Assembly (NCBI RefSeq): GCF_900184965.1 | Contig: NZ_FXYA01000204.1 | Coordinates: 62,001 to 126,000 of the forward strand | Origin: Akkermansia muciniphila | GTDB taxonomy: Bacteria; Verrucomicrobiota; Verrucomicrobiia; Verrucomicrobiales; Akkermansiaceae | Direction: 5' to 3' | Length of the DNA: 64,000 bases | Shown here: positions 1-9,216 of the stretch, in pieces | How the letters are laid out: each line of letters begins with the position of its first letter | Numbering within the stretch: position 1 is the stretch's first letter | The notes under the pieces: generated by a model | Database searches by the model: none | Told to the model about the DNA's origin: nothing | What the model saw: the letters and a program-made list of their open reading frames with translations, nothing else | Program-made: the position numbers and the translations under genes

Positions 1-42
1 TTGGCTAGAGTGCAACCGGACCGTCCGGTCAAGGGGTTGGTA

Positions 43-546
43 TTAGGCGGCGGGTTCTTCGCTGCCGCCGTTTTCTTTGTCCACATATGCCTGAATAACT
101 CGGGCAAGAGCGGAACCGGCCGCGTTGATGGTGCCAAGGAGTTTGGCAAGCAGCTGGTCGCGGGGAGGCAGTTCGCCGATGGCGCGGATTTCGTCCGCGG
201 AAAGAATGGCTCCATCCAGGATCGCCACCTTGTATTCGGCTTTTTTGGAAGCCTTGGCAAAGGTGTTGATGGCCTTGGCGGCGCCTGCTACGTCGGATGC
301 GCCGGTCACGAAAGCGGTCTGGCCGACGAGATGTTCTCCGATGTCGGGAAGGCCGGCATCCGTCAGAGCCGTGCGCATGAAGTTGTTCTTGGCTACGTGG
401 CACTGGGCGCCGCAGGCGGCCAGGGCGGAACGCAGGTTGGTGAACTCAGGCACGGTGATCGAGGTGTAGTCCACGACGATCAGGAACGGGGAGGCGTTGA
501 CGCGAGCGGTCAGGTCGTCAATGATGATACGCTTGTCAGGATTCAT
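43..546 (-). CDS. rplJ: 50S ribosomal protein L10
   Basis: The 167-residue product is the ribosomal stalk base protein L10, which binds 23S rRNA and anchors the L7/L12 dimers. The N-terminal part (MNPDKRIIIDDL, then VVDYTSITVPEFTNLR) and the central KNNFMRTAL stretch are typical of the family, as is the length. It lies 21 bp downstream of rplA in the leftward secE-nusG-rplK-rplA-rplJ block. The rplL gene is expected immediately to the left, outside the window. No L10-leader sized gap exists before this gene, so any autoregulation must act elsewhere in the transcript. Confidence 0.96.
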   Translation of the reverse strand: MNPDKRIIIDDLTARVNASPFLIVVDYTSITVPEFTNLRSALAACGAQCHVAKNNFMRTALTDAGLPDIGEHLVGQTAFVTGASDVAGAAKAINTFAKASKKAEYKVAILDGAILSADEIRAIGELPPRDQLLAKLLGTINAAGSALARVIQAYVDKENGGSEEPAA

Positions 547-567
547 GGTGTGCTAAATCGGTTCGGG

Positions 568-1269
568 TTACAGTTTGGCGATGGAAGCGGTGTCAACCGG
601 CAGACCGGGGCACATGGCGCATGAAACGGTGACGGATTCAATGTAGGCGCCCTTGGCGGAAGCCGGGCGGGCCTTGACGACGGAATCAATCAGGGCAGCG
701 ATGTTTTCGGCGATGCTTTCGTTGGAGAAAGACAGCTTGCCTACAGCGGCGGAGATATTGGCGTTCTTGTCAACCTTGTAGTCAACGCGGCCGGCCTTCA
801 CTTCCTTCACAGCTTTGGCCGTATCATCCGTGACGGTACCGGTTTTCGGGTTGGGCATCAGGCCGCGCGGACCCAGCACACGGGCAACCTTGCGTACCTC
901 CGTCATGGCGTCGGGGGTAGCAATGGCCGTATCAAAGTCAACGAATCCTTCCTGGACTTTCTTGATGAGGTCTTCAAACCCCACGAATTCAGCTCCGGCT
1001 TCCTGAGCGGCCTTGGCGGCATCGCCCTGGGCGAAGACGAGGACGCGGACGTTTTTACCCGTGCCGTTAGGCAGGGAAACGCTGCCGCGAACCATCTGGT
1101 CGGATTTGCGGGGATCCACAGTCAGGTGGAAAGAGACGGTGACAGTCGGGTCGAATTTCGGCGCCGGGAAGGATTTCATGGTTTCCACGGCTTCCGTGAT
1201 GCTGTAGTTCTTGTTAGGAGTAACAAGCTTGGCTGCTTCTTGATATCGCTTGCTGCGTTTGGTAGACAT
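568..1269 (-). CDS. rplA: 50S ribosomal protein L1
   Basis: The 233-residue protein is L1, which forms the mobile L1 stalk of the large subunit and often represses its own operon. The conserved block [14 protein letters not shown] and the N-terminal [13 protein letters not shown] segment identify it, and the length is standard. It sits 51 bp downstream of rplK and 21 bp upstream of rplJ, all leftward. The start lacks a Shine-Dalgarno sequence, as do most genes in this window. Confidence 0.97.
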   Translation of the reverse strand: MSTKRSKRYQEAAKLVTPNKNYSITEAVETMKSFPAPKFDPTVTVSFHLTVDPRKSDQMVRGSVSLPNGTGKNVRVLVFAQGDAAKAAQEAGAEFVGFEDLIKKVQEGFVDFDTAIATPDAMTEVRKVARVLGPRGLMPNPKTGTVTDDTAKAVKEVKAGRVDYKVDKNANISAAVGKLSFSNESIAENIAALIDSVVKARPASAKGAYIESVTVSCAMCPGLPVDTASIAKL

Positions 1270-1320
1270 GTGTGTATTTGGCAGTGCGTTCGGATTGGTT
1301 TAATCCTCCTGCGGTGAGTG

Positions 1321-1749
1321 TTACATACCTTCAACTTCAATGCCCATCTGACGAGCCTGGCCAGCAAGAATGCGGGCGGCGCGTTCGGGGTCTTTCGTGT
1401 TGAGGTCAGGGAGTTTGGTGTTGACGACTTCCATCAGCTTGGCCTTGGAAAGAGTGGCGACTTTCTTTTTATTCGGTTCGCCGGAGCCGGAGGCGATGCC
1501 TGCGGCTTTCTTGAGAAGCACGCTGCCCGGGGGCTGCTTGGTGATGAAAGAAAATGATTTGTCCTTGTAAACCGTGATGACGGTCGGCAGGAGATCGCCG
1601 GCCTGCTTTTGCGTGGCGGCGTTGAACTCCTTGCAGAATGCCATGATGTTTACACCGGCCTGACCAAGTGCCGGACCCACGGGCGGGGAGGGGTTAGCGG
1701 CTCCGGCATTGATCTGGAGCTTGATGATTTTGGTTATTTCTTTTGCCAT
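1321..1749 (-). CDS. rplK: 50S ribosomal protein L11
   Basis: The 142-residue product is L11, part of the GTPase-associated centre of the ribosome. The diagnostic N-terminal sequence [20 protein letters not shown] is intact, and the family length is about 140. It follows nusG by 63 bp in the leftward ribosomal block. The ATG start is clear and the protein needs no extension. Confidence 0.97.
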   Translation of the reverse strand: MAKEITKIIKLQINAGAANPSPPVGPALGQAGVNIMAFCKEFNAATQKQAGDLLPTVITVYKDKSFSFITKQPPGSVLLKKAAGIASGSGEPNKKKVATLSKAKLMEVVNTKLPDLNTKDPERAARILAGQARQMGIEVEGM

Positions 1750-1812
1750 GGTTTTGCTTTGTTAGCGGAGAAAATAAACGGGAAGAGAACTGATGAGGGG
1801 GGAGAAAAAGAC

Positions 1813-2382
1813 TCAGGCTTTTTCCACCTGCCAGTATTCCAGATCCACAGGCGTGGCGCGGCCAAAAATAGAAACGCTGACGCGCAGTTTGCCTTTTTCC
1901 GGGTCGATTTCTTCGATGGTGCCTTCCTGACTCTGGAACGGTCCTTCGCATACGCGCACAGGATCGCCGACGGCGAATTCCACCTTGGGACGGGCGGCGA
2001 CGGCTTCCGCATCCAGCAGGGGCAGAAGATCTTCCACCTCGCGCTTGCGCATGGGAAGGGGAGCGTTGCGGGAACCGGCGATGCTGATGACGCCGTCAAT
2101 TTGCTGGATGAAGTACCAAAGATCCTTGTTCAGGGTGCCGTCCGCTTCCAGCAAGTACATGTTGGCATAAACGTACCCGGGAAAGAGTTTGCTGTGGCGT
2201 TCCGTTTTTTTGCCGTTCCGCACTTCGGAAATGAGTTCCGTGGGGACTTCCACCCGGTAAATGAAGTCGGAAAGTTCGGCGTCCTTCGCCTTGCGGATAA
2301 TGCGGTCACGAACACTGTTTTCCTGCCCGGAGAGGACATGAAGGACATACCATTGTTCGTGGGGCTCTGGGGTACTGGGCAT
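1813..2382 (-). CDS. nusG: Transcription termination/antitermination protein NusG
   Basis: NusG binds RNA polymerase through its NGN domain and links it to Rho or ribosomes through its KOW domain. The 189-residue protein opens with the NGN signature WYVLHVLSGQE, has FPGYVYANM in the middle and a KOW segment (DPVRVCEGPFQSQEGTI) near residues 130-150. It lies 29 bp downstream of secE, the usual order. The rho gene is also in this window, at 58.3-59.8 kb. Confidence 0.96.
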   Translation of the reverse strand: MPSTPEPHEQWYVLHVLSGQENSVRDRIIRKAKDAELSDFIYRVEVPTELISEVRNGKKTERHSKLFPGYVYANMYLLEADGTLNKDLWYFIQQIDGVISIAGSRNAPLPMRKREVEDLLPLLDAEAVAARPKVEFAVGDPVRVCEGPFQSQEGTIEEIDPEKGKLRVSVSIFGRATPVDLEYWQVEKA

Positions 2383-2411
2383 GATCGGAGAAAAAGTGGG
2401 GGAAAGTAAAA

Positions 2412-2639
2412 CTAGATTGCCAACTGGATGAGGTAGTTGACCACGCTGTGAAGGAAGATGTCGAACGATGCAACAAACGCGCCAAGGAAGACCATGGCAA
2501 TCAGTACGACGAGAGTGGAACCCCAGAGTTCGCGGAATTTTTTGAAACCTTTCACCTTGGGGTCGCTTTCCCAGGGCCAGGTCGTCTTCTTAAGTTCGCC
2601 TTTAACTTCGGCGATGAATTGAGAAATCTTGCGAAACAT
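2412..2639 (-). CDS. secE: Preprotein translocase subunit SecE
   Basis: The 75-residue protein is the small SecE subunit of the SecYEG channel. It has the amphipathic segment FIAEVKGELKKTTWP followed by a single transmembrane helix near residues 40-65 (LVVLIAMVFLGAFVASF). This short, one-helix form is common outside the gammaproteobacteria. It is preceded by tRNA-Trp and followed by nusG, the classic arrangement. Confidence 0.95.
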   Translation of the reverse strand: MFRKISQFIAEVKGELKKTTWPWESDPKVKGFKKFRELWGSTLVVLIAMVFLGAFVASFDIFLHSVVNYLIQLAI

Positions 2640-2672
2640 GCTTCAAGGTGGGGTGGTGTATTTGGAAAGAAG

Positions 2673-2748
2673 TGGCAGGTCAGGAGGGACTCGAACCCCC
2701 AACTTTTGGTTTTGGAGACCAACGCTCTACCAATTGAACTACTGACCT
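2673..2748 (-). tRNA. tRNA-Trp (CCA anticodon)
   Basis: A 76-nt leftward cloverleaf with acceptor arms AGGTCAG and CTGACCT, discriminator G and an encoded CCA end. The anticodon loop reads CTCCAAA, giving CCA for tryptophan. The T arm contains the usual GTTCGAGTC. It lies between tuf and secE, a common position for tRNA-Trp. Confidence 0.96.
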
Positions 2749-2772
2749 GTTGAAGTCTCTTCTTTCGTGGGA

Positions 2773-2804
2773 AATGAGGGGGCCTGCGGGGAGGCCCCCT
2801 CATT
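2773..2804 (-). terminator. Strong hairpin between tuf and tRNA-Trp
   Basis: A perfect 13-bp inverted repeat, AATGAGGGGGCCT and AGGCCCCCTCATT, encloses a 6-nt loop. It lies between the end of tuf and tRNA-Trp. No run of T follows on the leftward strand, so it may attenuate, protect a 3' end or guide tRNA processing rather than act as a full intrinsic terminator. Confidence 0.6.
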
Positions 2805-2841
2805 AAACCTGATGTAGATTCCTCTACAGTTCCTGAGGAAC

Positions 2842-4026
<1,185 letters not shown>

Positions 4027-4070
4027 AATATTATGTTTAGGTTTGGGCTGCTATGGGTCTAGCTTGAAGA

Positions 4071-4145
<75 letters not shown>

Positions 4146-4257
4146 ATAGACTTCTTCCGCCTTTCGCTGCTCCTAGAGAAGTCGTAAATCCGCCCAAACC
4201 TGCGGTTCTAGCGGATAAATAGCATCCTCCCGTGTTGCCTGACGAAAAGCGGACGCT

Positions 4258-4286
4258 ATGTTACGTTTTTAGATGCGGGATGTCAA
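4258..4286 (-). promoter_or_regulatory. Promoter for tRNA-Thr-tuf
   Basis: On the leftward strand TTGACA is followed after exactly 17 nt by TAACAT. The box pair lies between the 3' end of tsaD and tRNA-Thr, where the start of this highly expressed transcript is expected. Confidence 0.6.
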
Positions 4287-4351
4287 TGAAAACATGAACA
4301 TTTTTTCAGTTTAATGCTGCGAATGCAGGGCGCCCATGTATAATGTATTTA

Positions 4352-5434
4352 TCAGGAATGCGTTGAATATTTGGATCTGTTTAGATCTTCCGTCAATTTA
4401 AGATTGGGGTCAACGTCTTCATCCAGAGAGTGGAACAATCCTCTGCGGGCTTTGAGACAGGTGACATAAGCGATCATGGCGGCATTATCCGTCGTCAAGT
4501 CGAAGTCCGGGAGGACCAGTTCCACTTTTTCGCGGTCGCAGGCGGTTTTCAGGCGGGAACGCAGCTCCCTGTTGCAGGAGACGCCCCCGGAGACGGCAAG
4601 GGTGCGGTGACCGGAGGCGCGCAGAGCTTTCAGAGCCTTGTGAATCAGGACGTCCGTCACGGCCCGCTGGAAGGAAGCGCAGAGGTCGCGCAGAGTTTGC
4701 CAAGGCAGGTCGTGAGGATCGCCGGTTTTCGTAATTTTGGGCAATGTGTAGAGAACGGCCGTTTTCAGGCCTGAGAAAGATACGTTGACTGTATGTTCTT
4801 TCATCAGGGCCCGGGGGAAAGAAAAGGCTTCCGGATCGCCTTCCGCCGCCAGGCGGTCGATTTCCGGCCCTCCGGGATAGGGAAGGCCGAGCATTTTGCC
4901 TACCTTGTCAAAGGCTTCCCCTGCTGCGTCGTCTAAAGAACGGCCCAGCAGACGGTAGTTCCCTACGCCGCGCACGTCCACAAAGAGGGTGTGGCCGCCG
5001 GAAACGACCATGCCCAGATGGGGAACGGGACCGCCGGGGCGTTTGAGGAAGGGGGAGAGCAGATGGCCTTCCAGATGATTGACGGAGACGAAGGGCTTGC
5101 CTGCCGCCAGAGCAAGAGCCTTGGCCGTGCTGTTGCCTACCAGGAGCGCAGCTACCAGGCCGGGGCCTCCCGTGGCGCCGAAAACGTCAATGTCCGCAGG
5201 AGCTGTTCCGGCTTCGCGGCACGCGGTACGGATGATTCCGGGAAGGTCCGCTGAATGGTTGCGGGAAGCCAGTTCCGGGACTACGCCGCCGTGCTGGCGG
5301 TGAATGGCAATTTGGGAGGAGATGACGGAAGAGAGTATTTCCGGCGCTTTTTCCTCTCCGGCAGAGCGCAGGATGGCGACCGCCGTTTCATCACAGGAGG
5401 ATTCTATTCCCAGAACGGTAAGGGATTCCGGCAT
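4352..5434 (-). CDS. tsaD: tRNA N6-adenosine threonylcarbamoyltransferase TsaD
   Basis: TsaD transfers threonylcarbamoyl to A37 of ANN-decoding tRNAs with TsaB and TsaE. The 360-residue product begins MPESLTVLGIESSCDETAVA, has the metal-binding HLEGH motif near residue 110 and the ASKH-type segment VVSGGHTLFV. I chose the ATG at 5434 because the open frame upstream runs into clpX and adds only a non-conserved proline-rich stretch. It starts 22 bp after clpX ends, so clpP-clpX-tsaD probably form one operon. Confidence 0.95.
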   Translation of the reverse strand: MPESLTVLGIESSCDETAVAILRSAGEEKAPEILSSVISSQIAIHRQHGGVVPELASRNHSADLPGIIRTACREAGTAPADIDVFGATGGPGLVAALLVGNSTAKALALAAGKPFVSVNHLEGHLLSPFLKRPGGPVPHLGMVVSGGHTLFVDVRGVGNYRLLGRSLDDAAGEAFDKVGKMLGLPYPGGPEIDRLAAEGDPEAFSFPRALMKEHTVNVSFSGLKTAVLYTLPKITKTGDPHDLPWQTLRDLCASFQRAVTDVLIHKALKALRASGHRTLAVSGGVSCNRELRSRLKTACDREKVELVLPDFDLTTDNAAMIAYVTCLKARRGLFHSLDEDVDPNLKLTEDLNRSKYSTHS

Positions 5435-5456
5435 GAAGGAAGAGCAGGGAGGGGGG

Positions 5457-6827
5457 TTAGGAGGCCTGGTGGATTTGGGCCGGTTTGCTGCCGGTAACCG
5501 TTTCCCGGGTGATGGTGACGGAATCCGCATTTTTCATGCTGGGCACCTTGTACATGACGTCCAGCATGAGGGTTTCAAAGATGGAACGCAGAGCGCGGGC
5601 TCCCGTGCCGCGTTCCATGGCTTCGGCAGCCATGGCTTTCAGGGCGTCCGGCTGCACGTCCAGGTTGGCGCCGTACATGGCGAGCAGTTTGGAATATTGC
5701 TTAACCAGGGCGTTTTTGGGTTCCGTAAGCAGGCGGACGAGCTGGCTCTCATCCAGTTTGGAGAGCGGGCAGAAGATGGGCAGACGGCCTACGAATTCCG
5801 GAATCATGCCGAAGGAGAAGAGATCTTCCGGCATGGCCTGCGCCAGTATTTCCTCTTCCGAGTATTCCTTGCGGTCGCGTTGTTCCGTGATGGCTCCGAA
5901 TCCCATCTGGGTGGCGCCGAGACGTTTGCGGATGATGTCTTCCAGACCGACGAAAGCACCGCCGACAATGAAGAGGATTTTTTCCGTGTTGACGCGGATG
6001 TATTCCTGTTGCGGGTGCTTGCGGCCTCCGGTGGGCGGAACGTTGCAAATAGTGCCTTCAATGATTTTCAGCAAAGCCTGCTGCACGCCTTCCCCGGAGA
6101 CGTCTCTCGTAACGGAGACATTCTGGGTTTTACGGCCGATTTTGTCGATTTCATCCACATAGATGATGCCCTGTTCCGCTTTCGCTACGTCAAAGTTGGC
6201 AGCCTGGAGCAGGCGCAGGATGATGTTTTCCACATCTTCCCCCACGTAACCGGCTTCCGTCAGCGTGGTGGCGTCCACAATGCAGAACGGGACGTTGAGC
6301 ATTTTCGCCAGCGTTTTCGCCAGCAGGGTTTTTCCGGAGCCGGTGGGACCGGCCAGCAGGATGTTGGATTTTTCAATCTCCACATCGTCCAGGGATTTGT
6401 CTTCCAGCATGACGGCACTTTGGCGCAGGCGCATGTAGTGGTTGTACACGGCTACGGAAAGCACTTTCTTGGCATAGTCCTGCCCGATGACATACTGGTT
6501 GAGCGTGGCGCACATTTCTTCCGGCGTAGGCAGCGGGCCTTCGTAGGCGGCCGGTCCGGCCGCCGTTTCCCTGAGCATGTCTGCAGCTGCCTCCTTGCGG
6601 GCTTCCGCCTGGCACATGGCATAGGCGGAGGGCTCCATATTCAGGATGCCGCGGATGAAGCGGGCTGCCATAGGAAGGCCTGTGTCCTTCACAATCATGT
6701 TGACGCAAATTTCAACGCAATTGTTGCAGATGTAAAAGTCTTCCGCAATCTGGATGAGCTTGTCCACCTTGTTCCCGGGCTTGCCGCAGCAGGAACAGGC
6801 AGGAAGATGATGAGTGGAACCGGACAT
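5457..6827 (-). CDS. clpX: ATP-dependent Clp protease ATPase subunit ClpX
   Basis: ClpX unfolds substrates and feeds them to ClpP. The 456-residue protein has an N-terminal zinc-binding domain with Cys pairs at 11/14 and 34/37, a Walker A GPTGSGKT, and Walker B followed by DEIDKI. The IGF-type loop that docks to ClpP lies within the segment [11 protein letters not shown]. It starts 36 bp after clpP ends. The length is slightly above the usual 420-430, because of extra residues between the zinc domain and the AAA+ module. Confidence 0.96.
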   Translation of the reverse strand: MSGSTHHLPACSCCGKPGNKVDKLIQIAEDFYICNNCVEICVNMIVKDTGLPMAARFIRGILNMEPSAYAMCQAEARKEAAADMLRETAAGPAAYEGPLPTPEEMCATLNQYVIGQDYAKKVLSVAVYNHYMRLRQSAVMLEDKSLDDVEIEKSNILLAGPTGSGKTLLAKTLAKMLNVPFCIVDATTLTEAGYVGEDVENIILRLLQAANFDVAKAEQGIIYVDEIDKIGRKTQNVSVTRDVSGEGVQQALLKIIEGTICNVPPTGGRKHPQQEYIRVNTEKILFIVGGAFVGLEDIIRKRLGATQMGFGAITEQRDRKEYSEEEILAQAMPEDLFSFGMIPEFVGRLPIFCPLSKLDESQLVRLLTEPKNALVKQYSKLLAMYGANLDVQPDALKAMAAEAMERGTGARALRSIFETLMLDVMYKVPSMKNADSVTITRETVTGSKPAQIHQAS

Positions 6828-6863
6828 GGTTGTTCAGGTAGAGAGAAATGGCGGAGGGAGGGA

Positions 6864-7520
6864 TCAGGCCCTGGCTTTTTTCTTGTCGTCCTGGTCGTCG
6901 GAATGGTGCGTCAGAACTTTATCCACCAGGCCGTAGGCCACGGCTTCCTCAGCAGTCATGTAGTTGTCGCGGTCGGCATCCTTTTCAATCTGTTTTTCGG
7001 TTTTGCCGGTGTGTTTGGCCAGAATGCCGTTGAGACGTTTTTTGAGGTTGAACATGAAGCCGATGGTGCGTTCCACATCTGAAGCGGTGCCCTGGGCGCC
7101 GCCGGAAACCTGGTGAATCATTACGTGGGAGTTCGGCAGGCAGAAGCGTTTGCCGGGAGCTCCCGCGGCCAGAAGCACGGAGCCCATGGATGCCGCTATG
7201 CCCAGACAATACGTGTTTACGTCGCAGGAGACGAATTGCATCGTGTCGTAAATCGCGAGACCCGCCGTGACGGACCCTCCGGGGGAGTTGATGTAAACGT
7301 GGATGTCCTTTTTCGGATCAGCCATCTGAAGGAACAGGAGCTGGGCAATGACGGAATTCGCCACATCGTCGTCAATAGCGGAGCCGATGAAGATAACGCG
7401 GTCTTTCAGGAGGCGGGAGTAAATGTCAAAAGCGCGTTCGCCGCGGCCGTCCTGCTCCACCACCATGGGCACATAGTAGGAGTTTGCGGGACTTGATTTG
7501 GAAGATTGGTCTTGAAACAT
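6864..7520 (-). CDS. clpP: ATP-dependent Clp protease proteolytic subunit ClpP
   Basis: ClpP is the barrel-shaped serine peptidase partner of ClpX. The 218-residue protein shows the catalytic Ser in AASMGSVLL, the His in SHVMIHQ and the Asp in the [13 protein letters not shown] region. The first 15 or so residues are probably a propeptide or flexible extension. It begins 122 bp downstream of tig, separated from it by a terminator-like hairpin, so it likely has its own promoter. Confidence 0.96.
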   Translation of the reverse strand: MFQDQSSKSSPANSYYVPMVVEQDGRGERAFDIYSRLLKDRVIFIGSAIDDDVANSVIAQLLFLQMADPKKDIHVYINSPGGSVTAGLAIYDTMQFVSCDVNTYCLGIAASMGSVLLAAGAPGKRFCLPNSHVMIHQVSGGAQGTASDVERTIGFMFNLKKRLNGILAKHTGKTEKQIEKDADRDNYMTAEEAVAYGLVDKVLTHHSDDQDDKKKARA

Positions 7521-7581
7521 ATTGATGGAAGATAGGATGTTGTTTTTTCAATGTACGTTACCCGTCTGCAGGACGCAAAAC

Positions 7582-7614
7582 GGGGGAGTCGGGCATGTGC
7601 GCGCCAACTCCCCC
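7582..7614 (-). terminator. Intrinsic terminator after tig
   Basis: Arms GGGGGAGT and ACTCCCCC pair across a 17-nt spacer that is itself partly self-complementary. On the leftward strand the stem is followed by GTTTTG. It lies just after the tig stop codon and before clpP. Confidence 0.65.
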
Positions 7615-7642
7615 TGATAAGGTGTTTTGTGCAGAGGAGGGG

Positions 7643-8953
7643 TTACTGCTCGTCTACCGTTACTTTGGCCTCTTTTGTCAGGAAGTCCAGAACCTTGGCT
7701 GTCAGCAGGCTCATTCTGATGCCATGCACGCGGCCTTCGCGCTGAAGTTCGCGGATGTAGGATTTGAGGTTCTTTTTCTGCTGGCGGGCCTGGCGCGCCA
7801 CTTCGTTGTAAAGCTCCATTTCCGTGACGGCAATTTTTTCCACCTGGGCCACTTCCTGAAGCATGAAGAAGACCTTGAGGTTGCGCTTGGCCTCCTGTCT
7901 GGCTTCTTCCCGGGCTTCCTCAACAAATTTATCCATGTCCGCCGGGGCGTTTCCGCTGTACATGGCCTGCTGCATTTTCTGCTGGAGGATGCCGTACACT
8001 TCGCGTTCTACGACGGCTTCCGGAAGATTGAAGTCAAGCATGTCCGCCAGCTTTTCCGTGATCTGATCGGCCTTGGCTTCATCAATTTGCATGGCTTTGC
8101 GCTGGGCCAGGTTTTCCTTCAGGGCGGTTTTCAATTCTTCCAGGTTTTTGCCGGGAAGCACTTTTTCCGCAAAGGCGTCATCCATGACCGGAAGCTGTTT
8201 TTCACGTACTTCTTTCACCGTGGCATGGAAGACGAGTTCCTTGCCGCGCAGTTCCGTAATTGGGAAGGTATCCGGAATGGTGACGGTGATATCCTTGCTG
8301 TCACCGGCATTCAGGCCTTCCAGGGCAGAGGCGAAGCCGGGCAGGAATTGATCGTCTTCCACCTTCATCCACTGGCCGTCACGGCCTTCCAGGAAGCCTA
8401 CGGGTTTGCCTACGGCTTCCGCTACGGGCTTGCCGTCCAACGTGGTTTTGAAGTCGATGATCGCTACGTCGTCTTTTTTGGCGGCGCGGTCCACGGGGGT
8501 GAATTCCGCGATTTGTTCAGCCAGGGAGTTCAGCGCTTCCTCTACGTCTGCTTCCGTTACTTCGGAAGAGGGGACCTTGACTTCGATGCCTTTGTATTCC
8601 GGCAATTCAAATTCGGGAACCACGGTCATCGTGCTGGTAGCGGCGTAGTTGCCCTGGTCATCCAGGGAATGTTCCGGCTTTCCAAAGTTGAGCACTTTCA
8701 ATTTGGGGTTTTCTTCCAGAGCGGCGGAGCAGGCCGTTTCAAAAAGGGTATCCAGCAGTTCTTCTTCAATTTCTTTCTTGAAGCGCTTTTCAATGATGGA
8801 CTTGGGGGTTTTGCCGGGGCGGAAGCCGGGAAGCTTGGCTTTGGCGGCGTAGGAATCCACAATGGAGGCGCGGCGCGCAGACGTGGTTTCTGCGGGGATG
8901 GAAGCTTTCAGCGTGGCTGTGCAGTCCGGTTGAATATCAACGTTGATTTCCAT
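7643..8953 (-). CDS. tig: Trigger factor (ribosome-associated chaperone)
   Basis: Trigger factor binds nascent chains at ribosomal protein L23. The 436-residue protein has the N-terminal ribosome-binding domain with a GFRPGKTPKSII version of the signature loop near residues 40-52. An FKBP-like domain follows around residues 150-240, and a long helical C-terminal chaperone domain completes it. The ATG at 8953 (MEINVDIQPDCTATL) is chosen over an upstream start that would add 44 non-conserved residues. The tig-clpP-clpX order is conserved in many bacteria. Confidence 0.94.
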   Translation of the reverse strand: MEINVDIQPDCTATLKASIPAETTSARRASIVDSYAAKAKLPGFRPGKTPKSIIEKRFKKEIEEELLDTLFETACSAALEENPKLKVLNFGKPEHSLDDQGNYAATSTMTVVPEFELPEYKGIEVKVPSSEVTEADVEEALNSLAEQIAEFTPVDRAAKKDDVAIIDFKTTLDGKPVAEAVGKPVGFLEGRDGQWMKVEDDQFLPGFASALEGLNAGDSKDITVTIPDTFPITELRGKELVFHATVKEVREKQLPVMDDAFAEKVLPGKNLEELKTALKENLAQRKAMQIDEAKADQITEKLADMLDFNLPEAVVEREVYGILQQKMQQAMYSGNAPADMDKFVEEAREEARQEAKRNLKVFFMLQEVAQVEKIAVTEMELYNEVARQARQQKKNLKSYIRELQREGRVHGIRMSLLTAKVLDFLTKEAKVTVDEQ

Positions 8954-9162
8954 AAATAATACGGTCAGTGTTAATAGAAAATGGTTCTGTTTCGGCTCCG
9001 GGATGGCGGCAGCGGTCAAAACACGAGCGGCAATGACTTTAATGAGAGCGTATCTGGAGTGCAAGCTATTGCACGGGAATGACACAATTGCCCCCCTTAA
9101 GCGCGCACGCGCATGCGGCGTAAAGAGGCGCGCTACAACTGTGTTCTACGCGGAATCACGTC

Positions 9163-9193
9163 TTGACTATGCAAGAGGAAAAGTCCTTTATAT
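9163..9193 (+). promoter_or_regulatory. Possible bamA promoter
   Basis: TTGACT at 9163-9168 is followed 18-19 nt later by TTTATAT. Transcription would start near 9200. This supports the bamA start at 9217, because the alternative TTG start at 9163 lies inside the -35 box. Confidence 0.45.
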
Positions 9194-9216
9194 CCCAAGC
9201 ATTAAGTTCAGCTCTC

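Noticed and set aside
15-29. ACCGGAC/GTCCGGT hairpin between rplJ and the expected rplL
   Set aside because: The stem is only 7 bp with almost no loop and has no T tail. It could slow RNA polymerase, but the evidence is too thin at the window edge.
5304-7082. A 592-codon rightward frame opposite clpX and tsaD
   Set aside because: It is a mirror image of well-identified genes on the other strand, has no domain and its composition (Phe, Gly and His-rich) is typical of antisense frames in GC-rich DNA.
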